Shown: positions 53,660-62,642 of the stretch, one piece after another
Layout of the letters: each line of letters begins with the position of its first letter
Numbering within the stretch: the first letter of the stretch is position 1
Program-made: the position numbers and the translations under genes
Notes under the pieces: model-generated
Databases searched by the model: none
What the model was told of the DNA's origin: nothing
The model's input: only the letters and a program-made list of their open reading frames with translations
Assembly: GCF_030734285.1 (NCBI RefSeq)
Contig: NZ_CP132294.1
Span: forward strand, 1,116,001-1,180,000
Direction of reading: 5' to 3'
From: Natronococcus sp. AD-5
GTDB taxonomy: Archaea; Halobacteriota; Halobacteria; Halobacteriales; Natrialbaceae
Length of the DNA: 64,000 nt

Positions 53660-54322
53660 ATGTCCCGTACGAATTCGCGACCCGAGAGCGACGATCCTCC
53701 CTCGGCGCCCGACGTCGACCGGCTGTTCGAAGAACTCGAGGAACTCGAGGGGCTCGTCGACGACCCGGCCGAACGCGAGCAGGTCCGGCGGACGATGCGG
53801 GTGGCTCGCCGCATTCCCGGGTTGAACGCCCTCGAGGGCGGGATCGGGAAGTACACGGTCCGCGACGTGGCGGAGGCGTTCGTGGGAAGTATCCTCCTCG
53901 CGCTGCCGATGCTCGTCGAGGACGGCGTCTTCGTGATCGCCGAGCACCTCGCGGCGTCCACCGTTTCGGGGGTGCCGATCTTTCTGGTCGCGAACGTCCT
54001 CTTTATCGTCCTGCTCACGACCGGCCTGATCTACTGGACCGACATTCGCGAGGTGTCGGTGACGAACCCGATCTTCGGATTCGTTCCCCGCCGATTGATC
54101 GGCGTACTGGGGATCTCGTTCGTCACGGCGGCGGGGCTGATGGTCGTGTGGGGCCGCCTCTTCGCCGACGACCCGTCGACTGCGGAGGCGTTCGCCCGAA
54201 TCACCGTCGTCTGGGCGGCCGGCGCCTTCGGCGCCGCACTGGGTGACATTTTGCCGGGCGAGAGCGACGGATACGACGTAACGATCGACACCATAGACGA
54301 GATCGTCGGCTCCGAGCGGTAA
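53660..54322 (+). CDS. DUF2391 family membrane protein (220 aa)
   Basis: Starts MSRTNSRPESDDPPSAPDVD at 53660. An acidic coiled N-terminus (LFEELEELEGLVDDPAEREQ) leads into VARRIPGLNALEGGIGKYTV and then five helices: VGSILLALPMLVEDGVFV, GVPIFLVANVLFIVLLTTG, LIGVLGISFVTAAGLMVVW and a last pair ending FGAALGDILPGES. The GLIYWTDIREVSVTNPI stretch is typical of the family. Function unknown. Confidence 0.82.
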   Translation: MSRTNSRPESDDPPSAPDVDRLFEELEELEGLVDDPAEREQVRRTMRVARRIPGLNALEGGIGKYTVRDVAEAFVGSILLALPMLVEDGVFVIAEHLAASTVSGVPIFLVANVLFIVLLTTGLIYWTDIREVSVTNPIFGFVPRRLIGVLGISFVTAAGLMVVWGRLFADDPSTAEAFARITVVWAAGAFGAALGDILPGESDGYDVTIDTIDEIVGSER

Positions 54323-54395
54323 TCGACCGACCGCTTTACGGACGAACGCCGTCGTATCGGGAACGACTTACGGGCGCGAGGTGCAAGAGGTAGGT

Positions 54396-55277
54396 ATGAC
54401 GGAGGATTCACCCGCGGACGCGGGTTGGTTCGCGGGCCTCGAGCCCGACGACCTCGAGGCCGGCGCCGCCGCGATCGCCGACGGGACGGCTCCGGAGCCG
54501 GCCGACTGGCCGAGCCGCGCGCTCGAGGCGGGCTTCGCGAGCGACGAGGACGACTACTACGATCGCCTCAAGGAGGCGACGACGACCGCGACCCGCGCCG
54601 CCGTCGAACGGCGGGAACGGGCGGACGACCGCCAGCTCGTCCACGCGGTTCGGGCGATGGACGACTGTCGCCGGACGGCGAACGAACTCGCCGAACGGCT
54701 GGCCGAGTGGGGCGGGACGATCGATCCCGACGCGGGAACCGGCGTCGCGTACGCTCGAGAGCTGATCGACGCTGAACGGGACGTCGACCACCCGCGCGTC
54801 GTCTCGCTGGCCGAGCGCGTCGTCTCGCTCGCGGACGAGGCGGAGGAACTCCGGGAGTACGTCGAGCGCGAGACGCCGACCGTCGCGCCGAACCTCGCCG
54901 CGCTCGCCGGACCGGTGCTCGCGGCCAGGCTGATCTCGCTCGCCGGCGGCCTCGAGAACCTGGCGAAGAAGCCCAGCGGAACGATTCAGGTGCTCGGCGC
55001 CGAGGACGCCCTGTTCGCTCACCTTCGCGGGCACGCCCCGTCGCCGAAGCACGGAATTATCTACACGCACGACGCGGTGCGGGGAACCCACCCCGACCAC
55101 AGGGGCTCCGCGGCCCGCGCGCTCGCCGGGAAGCTCGCCATCGCCGCTCGCGTCGACCACTACTCGGGCGAACGGAAGCCCGAACTCGAGGCCGAACTCA
55201 CCGACCGTATCGAAACGATTCAGGCTCGGTCGGCGGCCGGTGGGGACGACGAGACCGGAGGTGGGGCAGATGAGTGA
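54396..55277 (+). CDS. nop5: Nop5/NOP56-type C/D box RNP core protein (293 aa)
   Basis: Starts MTEDSPADAGWFAGLEPDDL at 54396. After a short acidic N-domain comes a coiled coil (AVRAMDDCRRTANELAERLA) and the Nop domain: VAPNLAALAGPVLAARLISL, AGGLENLAKKPSGTIQVLGA, EDALFAHLRGHAPSPKHGII and ALAGKLAIAARVDHYSGE. These contact guide RNA and L7Ae. It is about 100 residues shorter than archaeal Nop5 in the N-domain, as seen in haloarchaea. It overlaps fibrillarin by 8 bp. Confidence 0.93.
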   Translation: MTEDSPADAGWFAGLEPDDLEAGAAAIADGTAPEPADWPSRALEAGFASDEDDYYDRLKEATTTATRAAVERRERADDRQLVHAVRAMDDCRRTANELAERLAEWGGTIDPDAGTGVAYARELIDAERDVDHPRVVSLAERVVSLADEAEELREYVERETPTVAPNLAALAGPVLAARLISLAGGLENLAKKPSGTIQVLGAEDALFAHLRGHAPSPKHGIIYTHDAVRGTHPDHRGSAARALAGKLAIAARVDHYSGERKPELEAELTDRIETIQARSAAGGDDETGGGADE

Positions 55278-55908
55278 CCGCGAACTGCCCGCCGGCGTCG
55301 AGCGCCACGCGTTCGACGGGACGACCCGCCTCGCGACGCGCGGAGAGCCGGTCTACGGCGAACCGACGGACGGCGAGTGGCGCGCCTGGAACCCCAACCG
55401 GTCGAAACTCGGTGCGATGCTCGAACTCGAGATGGACGCCGGCCTCGCAGGTGGCGAAACCGTGCTCTACCTCGGCGCCGCCAGCGGGACGACGGCGAGC
55501 CACGTCGCCGACTTCGCCGGTCCGACGTACGCCGTCGAGTTCGCGGCCCGTCCGGCGCGGGACCTCCTCGAGGCGGCCGACTCCCGGCCCCGACTCTTCC
55601 CGCTGCTCAAGGACGCGCGAAAACCCGAGCGCTACGCCCACATGGTCGAGTCCGACGTCGACGCGATCGTCCAGGACGTCGCGACGCGCGGACAGGCCCG
55701 CGTCGCGCTCGAGAACCGGCGCTTCCTCGCCGACGACGGCCGGCTGCTGGTCGCGATCAAGGCCAGGAGCGAGGACGTGACGCGCGATCCGGACGACGTC
55801 TACGACGACGTTCGCGAGGAACTGTCCGAGGGGTACGAACTGCTCGAGACGAAGCGACTCGACGAGTATCACGCGGACCACCTCGGAATCGTCGCCCGTC
55901 CTCGATAA
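55270..55908 (+). CDS. flpA: Fibrillarin, rRNA/tRNA 2'-O-methyltransferase (212 aa)
   Basis: Starts MSDRELPAGVERHAFDGTTR at 55270, within the end of nop5 (ATGAGTGA), so translation is coupled. The N-domain (PVYGEPTDGEWRAWNPNRSK) is followed by the SAM fold: ETVLYLGAASGTTASHVADF, YAVEFAARPARDLLEAADS, LFPLLKDARKPERYAHMVE and VDAIVQDVATRGQARVALE. RLLVAIKARSEDVTRDP has the catalytic Lys. With Nop5, L7Ae and a guide RNA it methylates rRNA and tRNA ribose. Confidence 0.96.
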   Translation: MSDRELPAGVERHAFDGTTRLATRGEPVYGEPTDGEWRAWNPNRSKLGAMLELEMDAGLAGGETVLYLGAASGTTASHVADFAGPTYAVEFAARPARDLLEAADSRPRLFPLLKDARKPERYAHMVESDVDAIVQDVATRGQARVALENRRFLADDGRLLVAIKARSEDVTRDPDDVYDDVREELSEGYELLETKRLDEYHADHLGIVARPR

Positions 55909-55994
55909 CCTCCGGGACGCGTCCCGGAGCTCGTCCGTCGCCGACCGTTCCCTCGATAACAACTATACGACGTATTATCGTATCGGGATATGGC

Positions 55995-57578
55995 ATGTCT
56001 GAACACCCCACGATCGGTGACACGCTCGAGCAGTCGGTCGACCGCCACCCCGACCGGGACGCGATCGTTTACCCGCGAAAGGATCAGCGATGGACGTACG
56101 CGGCGTTCGACGAGCGCGTCAACCGGCTGGCGAACGCCCTGCTCGAGGCCGGTATCGAGAAGGGGGATCGGGTCGCGACCGTCCTCCAGAACGGGTCGGA
56201 GATGGCGCTTACCGTCTACGCCTGCGCGAAGATCGGCGCCGTGTTCACCCCGCTGAACTTCCGCCTTCCGGCGGGCGAGATCGAGTACATCGTCGACGAC
56301 GCCGGAGCGAAACTGCTCCTGTTCGAATCCGCGACCAGGGAGGCCGTCGAGGGCGCTCGTCCGTCCCTCGAGACCGTCGACGAGTACGCGTACGTCGACG
56401 ACGACGCGCCGGCGTACGCGCGGGGGTTCTACGAACTGCTCGAGTCGGGATCCGCCGAGCGACCCGACGTATCGGTCGACGAGGACGACGTCTACGCGTT
56501 CATCTACACGTCGGGAACGACGGGGCGCCCGAAGGGCGTCGTCCACGAACACCGGAGCATGGTCGAGCACAACCTCCTGTGTATCGCGGAGATGAACCTC
56601 ACGCGCGACGACGTCGGACTGTCGGTGATGCCGCTGTACCACTGCGCCGAACTCCACTGTAACCTGTTTCCGCGGATCCATCGCGGTGCGGCGACCGTCA
56701 TCCACCACGAGTTCGAACCGGAGGCGGCCCTCGAAGCGATCGAGAACCACGGCGTCACGGTCCTGTTCGCCGCGCCGACGGCCTGGAACGCCCTCTCGCT
56801 GACCGCCGCCGAGACGGACGTCGACGTCTCGTCGCTCAGACTCGGCTTGTACGGGGCGGCGCCGATGCCCGAACAGGTGCTCGACAACTGCGTGGAGCAC
56901 CTCTGCGAGACGTACGTCCAGGCCTACGGCATGACCGAGATCGGACCCGCGGGCGTGTTCCAGCCGCCGGGAGACCAGCGCTCGAAACAGGGCTGTGCCG
57001 GACTCCCCGCTCTCAACCACGAACTGCGCGTGGTCGAGCCCGACGCGGATCCGGATCGGGAAGTCGACGACGGCGAGGTCGGCGAGATCCTGATCGCCGG
57101 CCCGTGCACGATGCGCGAGTACTGGAACCGTCCGGACGCGACCGAGCGGTCGCTGCGCGAGGCCGACGGAACGACGTGGTACTACACCGGCGACCTGGGC
57201 TATCTCGACGACGACGGCTACCTCTACGTCGTCGACCGGAAAGACGACATGATCGTCTCGGGCGGCGAGAACATCTACCCGGCCGAAGTGGAGGACGTGC
57301 TGTTCGCACACGACGGCGTCGAGGAGGCGGCCGTCGTCGGCGAACCGGACGACGAGTGGGGCGAACTGGTCGTCGCGTACGTCGTCGCCGACGGCGTCTC
57401 CGCGGACGAACTGGACTCGTTCGTCGTCGAGAGCGATCGGCTCGCGGACTTCAAGCGGCCGCGGACGTACTGCTTCGTCGACGAGCTTCCCAAGAATCCG
57501 AGCGGCAAGATCCAGAAGTTCAAACTTCGAGACGCCGAGGTCGACCTCGAGCCCGAAACGGAGACCGTCTCCCCCTGA
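55995..57578 (+). CDS. Fatty-acyl-CoA/AMP-binding ligase (527 aa)
   Basis: Starts MSEHPTIGDTLEQSVDRHPD at 55995. ANL motifs: P-loop FIYTSGTTGRPKGVVHEHRS, LFAAPTAWNALSL, then YVQAYGMTEIGPAGVF (aromatic motif), WYYTGDLGYLDDDGYLYVVD (catalytic Asp), DMIVSGGENIYPAEVEDVL and the adenylation Lys in ELPKNPSGKIQKFKLRD. It activates a medium- or long-chain acid through an adenylate and passes it to CoA. It stands alone between fibrillarin and glutamate-cysteine ligase. Confidence 0.94.
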   Translation: MSEHPTIGDTLEQSVDRHPDRDAIVYPRKDQRWTYAAFDERVNRLANALLEAGIEKGDRVATVLQNGSEMALTVYACAKIGAVFTPLNFRLPAGEIEYIVDDAGAKLLLFESATREAVEGARPSLETVDEYAYVDDDAPAYARGFYELLESGSAERPDVSVDEDDVYAFIYTSGTTGRPKGVVHEHRSMVEHNLLCIAEMNLTRDDVGLSVMPLYHCAELHCNLFPRIHRGAATVIHHEFEPEAALEAIENHGVTVLFAAPTAWNALSLTAAETDVDVSSLRLGLYGAAPMPEQVLDNCVEHLCETYVQAYGMTEIGPAGVFQPPGDQRSKQGCAGLPALNHELRVVEPDADPDREVDDGEVGEILIAGPCTMREYWNRPDATERSLREADGTTWYYTGDLGYLDDDGYLYVVDRKDDMIVSGGENIYPAEVEDVLFAHDGVEEAAVVGEPDDEWGELVVAYVVADGVSADELDSFVVESDRLADFKRPRTYCFVDELPKNPSGKIQKFKLRDAEVDLEPETETVSP

Positions 57579-57957
57579 GCGACGTCCGGCGGCGGGGCGC
57601 GACCGCGCCTCGAGGTCGTGTCACCCTCCGACCCGTCGCGACCGGAGAAGGTCACCACCGGTGCGGATACCGCGCGGTCCGAACGCCGGGCCGTCGCCGT
57701 TCCGCTCGACTGCTCGGCCTCGGCCTCGAGGACGTTCGGCTCGGCACCGCGATGCCGGAGTTCCGCTCCGTCGGGAGCGTTGAGTCGCTCCGCGAGGAGT
57801 TCTGCTTGCGGCCGATCGACGAGCCCGCGCACGACCTGCGAGCGATGCTCGGGGGAGACGGCCAGCTGCGGCCGGCTGAGCGCGGTTCCGGTGACGAAGC
57901 CGGCGGCTCGAGCCGACTCCAAACCGTATTTACTGCCGGGGCCGAAACTTGGTACCG
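57579..57957. other. Gene-poor region before glutamate-cysteine ligase
   Basis: 379 bp. A minus-strand frame starting at 57922 (TTG) reads AVSPEHRSQVVRGLVDRPQ and AELLAERLNAPDGAELRHRG with GC-rich third positions, yet runs on antisense into the ligase gene and has no start with a promoter. Plus frames are equally open. I do not call a gene. The end holds AACCGTATTTACTG (57922-57935), a likely promoter for the next gene. Confidence 0.35.
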
Positions 57958-59040
57958 ATGGAACGCGGGTCGCCGGAATCGTTCACGCGCATGGGCACGC
58001 TGGGGATCGAGGAGGAGTTCTACGTGGTCGACGAGCGCGGCCGCCCGACGAGCGGTACCGACGAACTCGTCTACGAACGCGAGCCGCCGGAAATCCTCGT
58101 TAATCGGCTCGATCACGAACTGTTCAAGTGCGTCATCGAGACCCAGACGCCCCTGATCGAAACGCCCGGCGACGCCCGCGATCGGCTGTTCGAGGTCCGT
58201 CGAGCGCTGGTCGAGCACGCCGAACGTCACGGGTTCCAGATCGCCGCGGCGGGCCTGCACCCGCTGGCGAAGTGGCGCGAACTCGAGCACGCCGAGAAAC
58301 CCCGCTATCGCTCCCAGCTCGATCGTATCCAGTACCCCCAGCACCGCAACACGACCGCCGGCGTCCACGTCCACGTCGGCGTCGACGACGCCGACAAGGC
58401 GGTCTGGATCGCCAACGAACTGCGCTGGTCCATGCCGGTCATGCTGGCGCTCTCGGCGAACTCGCCGTACTGGGACGGGTTCGACACCGGACTCCAGTCC
58501 GCCCGCGCGAAGATCTTCGAGGGACTGCCGAACACGGGGATGCCGACTTCCTTCGCGGACTTCGAGGACTTCGATCGGTTCGAACGACGGATGCTCGAGA
58601 CGAACGCGATCGAGGACCGCGGCGAACTCTGGTACGACGTGCGCCCCCACACGGCCCACGGAACGGTCGAGCTGCGGACGCCGGACGGGCAGGCGGATCC
58701 CGACGTCGTGATGGCGTTCGTCGAGTACGCCCACGCACTCGTCGAGGCGCTCGCCGAGGAGTACGAGGACGGGACGCCCGGCCGCCGGCACCGGCGGGAG
58801 CTCCTCGACGAGAACAAGTGGCGGGCGATCCGCCACGGTCACGACGTCGCCCTCATCGACCGCGACCTCGAGGGGACCGTCGACCTCGGCGAACTCGTCG
58901 ACCGCGAGTGCGAGCGGCTGGGGATCGACGGCATCAAGCGCGTCTACGAGCGCGAGAGCGGCGCCGAGAGACAGCGCCGGTTGCTCGAAACCGAAGGGCC
59001 CGACGCCCTCTGCGAATCCCTGCTTCTCGAGGGTACGTAA
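57958..59040 (+). CDS. gshA: Glutamate-cysteine ligase (GCS2/carboxylate-amine ligase type), 360 aa
   Basis: Starts [20 protein letters not shown] at 57958. The ATP/metal site begins with [16 protein letters not shown]; other landmarks are [57 protein letters not shown] and [20 protein letters not shown]. It makes gamma-glutamylcysteine, the main low-molecular-weight thiol of haloarchaea, using ATP. The matching monothiol glutaredoxin is at 45715. Confidence 0.92.
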   Translation: MERGSPESFTRMGTLGIEEEFYVVDERGRPTSGTDELVYEREPPEILVNRLDHELFKCVIETQTPLIETPGDARDRLFEVRRALVEHAERHGFQIAAAGLHPLAKWRELEHAEKPRYRSQLDRIQYPQHRNTTAGVHVHVGVDDADKAVWIANELRWSMPVMLALSANSPYWDGFDTGLQSARAKIFEGLPNTGMPTSFADFEDFDRFERRMLETNAIEDRGELWYDVRPHTAHGTVELRTPDGQADPDVVMAFVEYAHALVEALAEEYEDGTPGRRHRRELLDENKWRAIRHGHDVALIDRDLEGTVDLGELVDRECERLGIDGIKRVYERESGAERQRRLLETEGPDALCESLLLEGT

Positions 59041-59060
59041 GCCCCTTCAAAGCCCCCACA

Positions 59061-59073
59061 AAGGTTTAACCTT
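59061..59073 (+). promoter_or_regulatory. Palindromic TATA-like element of the winged-helix gene
   Basis: AAGGTTTAACCTT has perfect 6-bp arms around one T and holds TTTAAC 35-40 nt before the start at 59105. It resembles the element before the PAPS gene (41816-41828, core GGTTTAACC). It may be a TATA box, an operator or both. Confidence 0.35.
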
Positions 59074-59104
59074 GCACGAAACTTCGTCCCCCACGAGAGG
59101 AGAT

Positions 59105-59722
59105 ATGGCTCCAGATGACACCGACGAACACCGAGGGGAGGAGCGAGTCGGAGACGACGAGTCGTTCGAGGCGGAGGGGCGGAACGCGGCCGTCGAGGAG
59201 GTCGATCAGCGGATCGTCGATCTGCTGTCGTGGATTCTCGACACGGAAACGCGCGCGAAGATCTACGTCCACCTGCTGGCGACCCCCGGCAGCACCTCCG
59301 AGGAGGTCGCGAAGGGGACCGGGCTCTACCCCAGCACCGTTCGCGAGGCGCTCGCCGAACTCCACGAGGAAGAGCGCGTCAGCCGGGAGAAGCGCGCGAG
59401 CGAGGGGGCCGGCAACAACCCGTACGAGTACACGGCGATCCAGCCGAGCGAGCTCGTCGGCGGCGTCGTCGACCAGGTACAGCGGGAACTGAACACGATC
59501 TTCACGCTCGATCGCGTCCTCGACCGACAGACGGAGGACCAGCCCGCGCTCGAGGAGGACCTCGAACCGGTCACGATCACCGTCGACGACGCGCCGATGT
59601 CGGGCGACGATAACGAGGCCGATTCGATCTCGGTCGAGAACGACATCGAGATCGAAGCGGTCGACGCGAACGTCGAAGAGGGTCCCGACGAGGAGGAGAC
59701 CGACGATCCGCTCGAAGAGTAA
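59105..59722 (+). CDS. Winged-helix transcriptional regulator with acidic tail (205 aa)
   Basis: Starts MAPDDTDEHRGEERVGDDES at 59105. The HTH core is LSWILDTETRAKIYVHLLAT, PGSTSEEVAKGTGLYPSTVR, EALAELHEEERVSREKRASE and YEYTAIQPSELVGGVVDQVQ, a wHTH of the haloarchaeal TrmB/ArsR-like group. The C-terminal 60 residues are very acidic (NEADSISVENDIEIEAVDAN), probably salt adaptation or a partner site. Regulated genes are unknown; gshA upstream is on the same strand. Confidence 0.8.
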   Translation: MAPDDTDEHRGEERVGDDESFEAEGRNAAVEEVDQRIVDLLSWILDTETRAKIYVHLLATPGSTSEEVAKGTGLYPSTVREALAELHEEERVSREKRASEGAGNNPYEYTAIQPSELVGGVVDQVQRELNTIFTLDRVLDRQTEDQPALEEDLEPVTITVDDAPMSGDDNEADSISVENDIEIEAVDANVEEGPDEEETDDPLEE

Positions 59723-59728
59723 CCGGCG

Positions 59729-60832
59729 TCAGTCGTCCTCGAGTCCGAGCACGGCCGGTCGCTCGAGCTGGACGTCGCGGTCGACGGCCGAGGCGGTCAC
59801 CGTCGGCCACCGGTCGGTCGTCGTCAGGACCGCGATCTCGTCCTCGGTGACGAGGGCCGTATCCTCGCTTTTCGCGCCCTGTACGGTCGGGTTCCAGGCG
59901 TACGCCATCGGCGACTCGACCGCCGCGTCGTGCTCGGGCGTCGCGATCCACTCCCGGCCGGCGAAGCCGGCGGCGCCGCCCTGGTGGTGGTGCTCCCACT
60001 CGCACTCGTAGCCGACCGCGGCGTAAGCGTCCCGGATCGCGCCGAAGACGTCGCCGGCCGTCCCGCCGTCGGCCGCCGCCGTCCTCGTCGCCGCGAGTGC
60101 CGTAGTCTCGACGCGGGCCGCGGCGCGGTGTCTCTCCTCGAGCCACTCCGGCGGGTCGAAGGCGACGGCGCGGGTACAGCTCGCGTGGAGTCCCGCGCGC
60201 TCGGCGGTGACCGAGACGAGGACGTAGTCGCCGAGTTCGGCCTCCGTCGGCGTGTAGTGGCGGTACCGCGTCGCGCGGTCGCTCCCGCCGACGAGCGCGA
60301 CCGGCGACTCGATGTCGCGCGCCGAGAGCGCGACCCGGAGCGCGGACGCGACCTCGCGTTCGGTGTCTTCTGACTGCAGTTCGCGACAGACGGATTCGAC
60401 CGCCGCGGCCGTCCGTCGTCCCAGTTCGCGGTAGCGCTCCCGGTCGCGCTCGGTCAGCGGCTGGCGCAGTCCCGTCGGATCGACGCGCTCGAGCCCGGGG
60501 ACGTCGACGTCGGCGGCTACCCGCTCGCCGTCGGTCCGGGCCGCGATGGCCTCGGCGAGCGAGGACGCGTACCAGGGGAACCGTTCGATCGACACCGCGT
60601 CCGCGTCGAGATCCGGAAGCTCTTCGGCCGCGATCCGGTCGGCCTCGATGTTGTCCGTCAGGATCCGTACGTCGGTGCCGTCGTAGCCGACGGCCGCGAC
60701 GCCGGCGTCGGTCTCGCGGTCGACGACGTTGCTCCCGCCCGTGAGCCAGGCGAACGAGTTCGGCCGGGCGAACCAGACCGAGTCGAGTTCGTGCGTCTCG
60801 AGGTAGCGCTCGAGTCGCGCGCGCTTGTCCAT
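59729..60832 (-). CDS. M24 (Xaa-Pro peptidase) family-like protein lacking metal ligands (367 aa)
   Basis: Starts MDKRARLERYLETHELDSVW at 60832. The creatinase-like N-domain (FARPNSFAWLTGGSNVVD) and pita-bread fold are recognisable, including GLRQPLTERDRERYRELGRR. The usual first Asp pair (D-x-G...D-x-T-R) is here YVLVSVTAERAGLHASCTRA, with no Asp. His survives in EHHHQGGAAGF, but the E-P-G Glu is WNPTVQGAK; the final E-D (SEDTALVTED) remains. It is likely a non-peptidase relative. Confidence 0.75.
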   Translation of the reverse strand: MDKRARLERYLETHELDSVWFARPNSFAWLTGGSNVVDRETDAGVAAVGYDGTDVRILTDNIEADRIAAEELPDLDADAVSIERFPWYASSLAEAIAARTDGERVAADVDVPGLERVDPTGLRQPLTERDRERYRELGRRTAAAVESVCRELQSEDTEREVASALRVALSARDIESPVALVGGSDRATRYRHYTPTEAELGDYVLVSVTAERAGLHASCTRAVAFDPPEWLEERHRAAARVETTALAATRTAAADGGTAGDVFGAIRDAYAAVGYECEWEHHHQGGAAGFAGREWIATPEHDAAVESPMAYAWNPTVQGAKSEDTALVTEDEIAVLTTTDRWPTVTASAVDRDVQLERPAVLGLEDD

Positions 60833-60971
60833 GCCGGGTGCTTGCGCGGACGGTTCTTGAATCCGACGAACCGGTTCGGGCGCCGCCGCTAGAGCGAGGC
60901 GAATCCGGTCGGAACCGGGTTCGACTCGGGCAATCTAAGTACGGGTGGTCCTAACCCCCGCCAGAACGCCC

Positions 60972-61856
60972 GTGTCGACTCCCAGCCACACCTCCGGTCA
61001 CAGGCTCCGTCCGCTGATCGCCCGGTTCGGCTTCCCCCATCTGCTGGCGGCGACGCTCGCGCTGGTCGCGGCGACGATCCTGCTCGGCGTCGCGGCGAAG
61101 GCGACCGGTTCGGGGCTGGCCTGCGAAGCGAACTGGCCCCGGTGCGACGCGGGGCCGTACAACCTGCTGCCCGCGAACCTGCCCAGCTTCTACGAGTGGT
61201 TCCACCGGTTCGTCGCGATGTTCGCCGGCTTCGCGATCGTCGGCTCCGCGCTCGCCGCCTGGCGGTCGCCGACGGTCGATAGACGCGTGACGTCGCTGGT
61301 CGTCCTCGGCACGCTCCTGACGCCGATCCAGGTGTACCTCGGCCGGGAGACGGTCTTCCAGTACCAGATGGAGATCCTCTCGCTGCACTTCTGGACTGCG
61401 GTGCTCATCTTCTCGATGTTCGTCACTGCGACCGTCCTCGCCTGGGCGCCGACGCTGACGGCCGCCCACGTCACCGGCGCGCTCGGACTCGGACTCGCCG
61501 CGCTGCCGCTGCACGTCGCGCTCAGTCCGACCGACCTCGGCGTCGTGACGAATTACACCCCGACCGTCCAGCTGCTTCAGTACGGCGTGACGCTCGCGCT
61601 GGTCTCGTCCGTCATCGTCGCCACGATGGTCGGCCGGTGGCGGTTCGACGACCGTCCGCTGTTCGGACTGCTGGTCGGCTCGACCGTGCTGGCGCTCGCG
61701 GTCACCTACCTCGGACGACGGGCGGTGATGACGTTCAGTCCCGCGCTCGATCGGCTCTACCTCGTCGTCGCGTCCGCCCTCCTCGTCGCGTTCGTCGTCG
61801 GCATCTGGCGGAGTCGATCCTCCTCGAGAGCGACTCGGGACGCGCTCGAGCCGTAG
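60972..61856 (+). CDS. Heme A synthase, COX15/CtaA family (294 aa)
   Basis: The GTG start at 60972 gives a short basic N-terminus before FGFPHLLAATLALVAATILL. Eight helices; the N-terminal disulfide pair is CEANWPRC, and heme-binding His are in FYEWFHRFVAMFAGFAIV and LSLHFWTAVLIFSMF and near LPLHVALSPTDLGV. It oxidises heme O to heme A for the aa3-type oxidase. The cytochrome oxidase genes are not in view. The C-terminus is a basic tail (RSRSSSRATRDAL). Confidence 0.85.
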   Translation: MSTPSHTSGHRLRPLIARFGFPHLLAATLALVAATILLGVAAKATGSGLACEANWPRCDAGPYNLLPANLPSFYEWFHRFVAMFAGFAIVGSALAAWRSPTVDRRVTSLVVLGTLLTPIQVYLGRETVFQYQMEILSLHFWTAVLIFSMFVTATVLAWAPTLTAAHVTGALGLGLAALPLHVALSPTDLGVVTNYTPTVQLLQYGVTLALVSSVIVATMVGRWRFDDRPLFGLLVGSTVLALAVTYLGRRAVMTFSPALDRLYLVVASALLVAFVVGIWRSRSSSRATRDALEP

Positions 61857-61892
61857 AATTCTTTTCAGAACCCGTTTTCGTTTCGACCGTTC

Positions 61893-62384
61893 CTACCCGA
61901 TCGCGATAACGGTCCCTCCGGCGACGAGGACGGCACCGACGCCGATCGCGAACAGCGCGTAGTTCGCGATCGGGTCCTTGGCCGGCGTCACGTTCACCGT
62001 GTATCGCCGCCGAGAGACCGGCCAGAACGGACGAATCCCCATGGGCGTCAACGCGTCCGCGAGGAGGTGCGAGACGACCGAGAGTGCGCCGACGACGAAC
62101 GCGAACGCGACGAATCCGACGTCCACGAGCGGCGACGCCGCGTCGACGAGCATGGCCGCGGCGGCGGCGAGCGCGGCACCGACGAGGAGCGCGAACGGGA
62201 CGGAGTGGGTCGGCCCGCGGTGCTCGAGAAACGGCACCTGATGGTCGCAGTCGGGCAGCGTCGAGAGGGACACGCAAACGAGGCCGCCGACGATGGCGAC
62301 CGGCTCGTAGCCGGCGACGGCGACGAGGGCACCGAGCGGTGCGTACGCGGTCAGGGAGGCGCCGTAGTGCCCTACCTGATACAT
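61893..62384 (-). CDS. DUF457/YdjM-type membrane-bound metal-dependent hydrolase (163 aa)
   Basis: Starts MYQVGHYGASLTAYAPLGAL at 62384. Helices alternate with metal-binding loops: H in VGHYGA, D-x-D-H in STLPDCDHQVPFLEHRGPTH (the H-R-G-x-T-H-S signature), and H in SVVSHLLADALTPMGIRPF. The fold and motifs match the YdjM family, whose E. coli member is part of the SOS regulon; the enzymatic role is not proved. A perfect palindrome overlies its TATA box (62401-62423). It converges on heme A synthase. Confidence 0.83.
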   Translation of the reverse strand: MYQVGHYGASLTAYAPLGALVAVAGYEPVAIVGGLVCVSLSTLPDCDHQVPFLEHRGPTHSVPFALLVGAALAAAAAMLVDAASPLVDVGFVAFAFVVGALSVVSHLLADALTPMGIRPFWPVSRRRYTVNVTPAKDPIANYALFAIGVGAVLVAGGTVIAIG

Positions 62385-62400
62385 CTGCGACAGGTACTCA

Positions 62401-62423
62401 GCGGTGGACTATAAGTCCACCGC
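62401..62423 (-). promoter_or_regulatory. Perfect 10-bp palindrome over the TATA box of the DUF457 gene
   Basis: GCGGTGGACT (62401-62410), ATA spacer, AGTCCACCGC (62414-62423). The centre is 28 nt before the start codon at 62384; on the minus strand it reads CTTATAG there, the expected TATA position for a leaderless mRNA. A protein bound here would block TBP, so this is a strong repressor-operator candidate. It could also form a hairpin in a longer transcript. Confidence 0.6.
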
Positions 62424-62642
62424 CCCCGACGTCTCTCCGATCGCTCCGCCCGCGTCGTCGACGCGAACTTAAACTCCTTAGCGATCTAACCGCTTGATTC
62501 ATTGGTCGTCGGTGAGACGGTTCATCGAACAGGTCGACATGATCGATCGCGCACAGCTCCCCTCGCTTCGTACTCGAGCGAGCGGGACGGTCGTCGTTTT
62601 CCCCCGTACTGCTGCGGTCGTCGACAGGGGGATGTCCGCCCG

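Noticed and set aside
57579-57922. Minus-strand frame before gshA (AELLAERLNAPDGAELRHRG)
   Set aside because: It begins only with TTG, continues antisense into the AMP ligase gene, and has no recognised domain.
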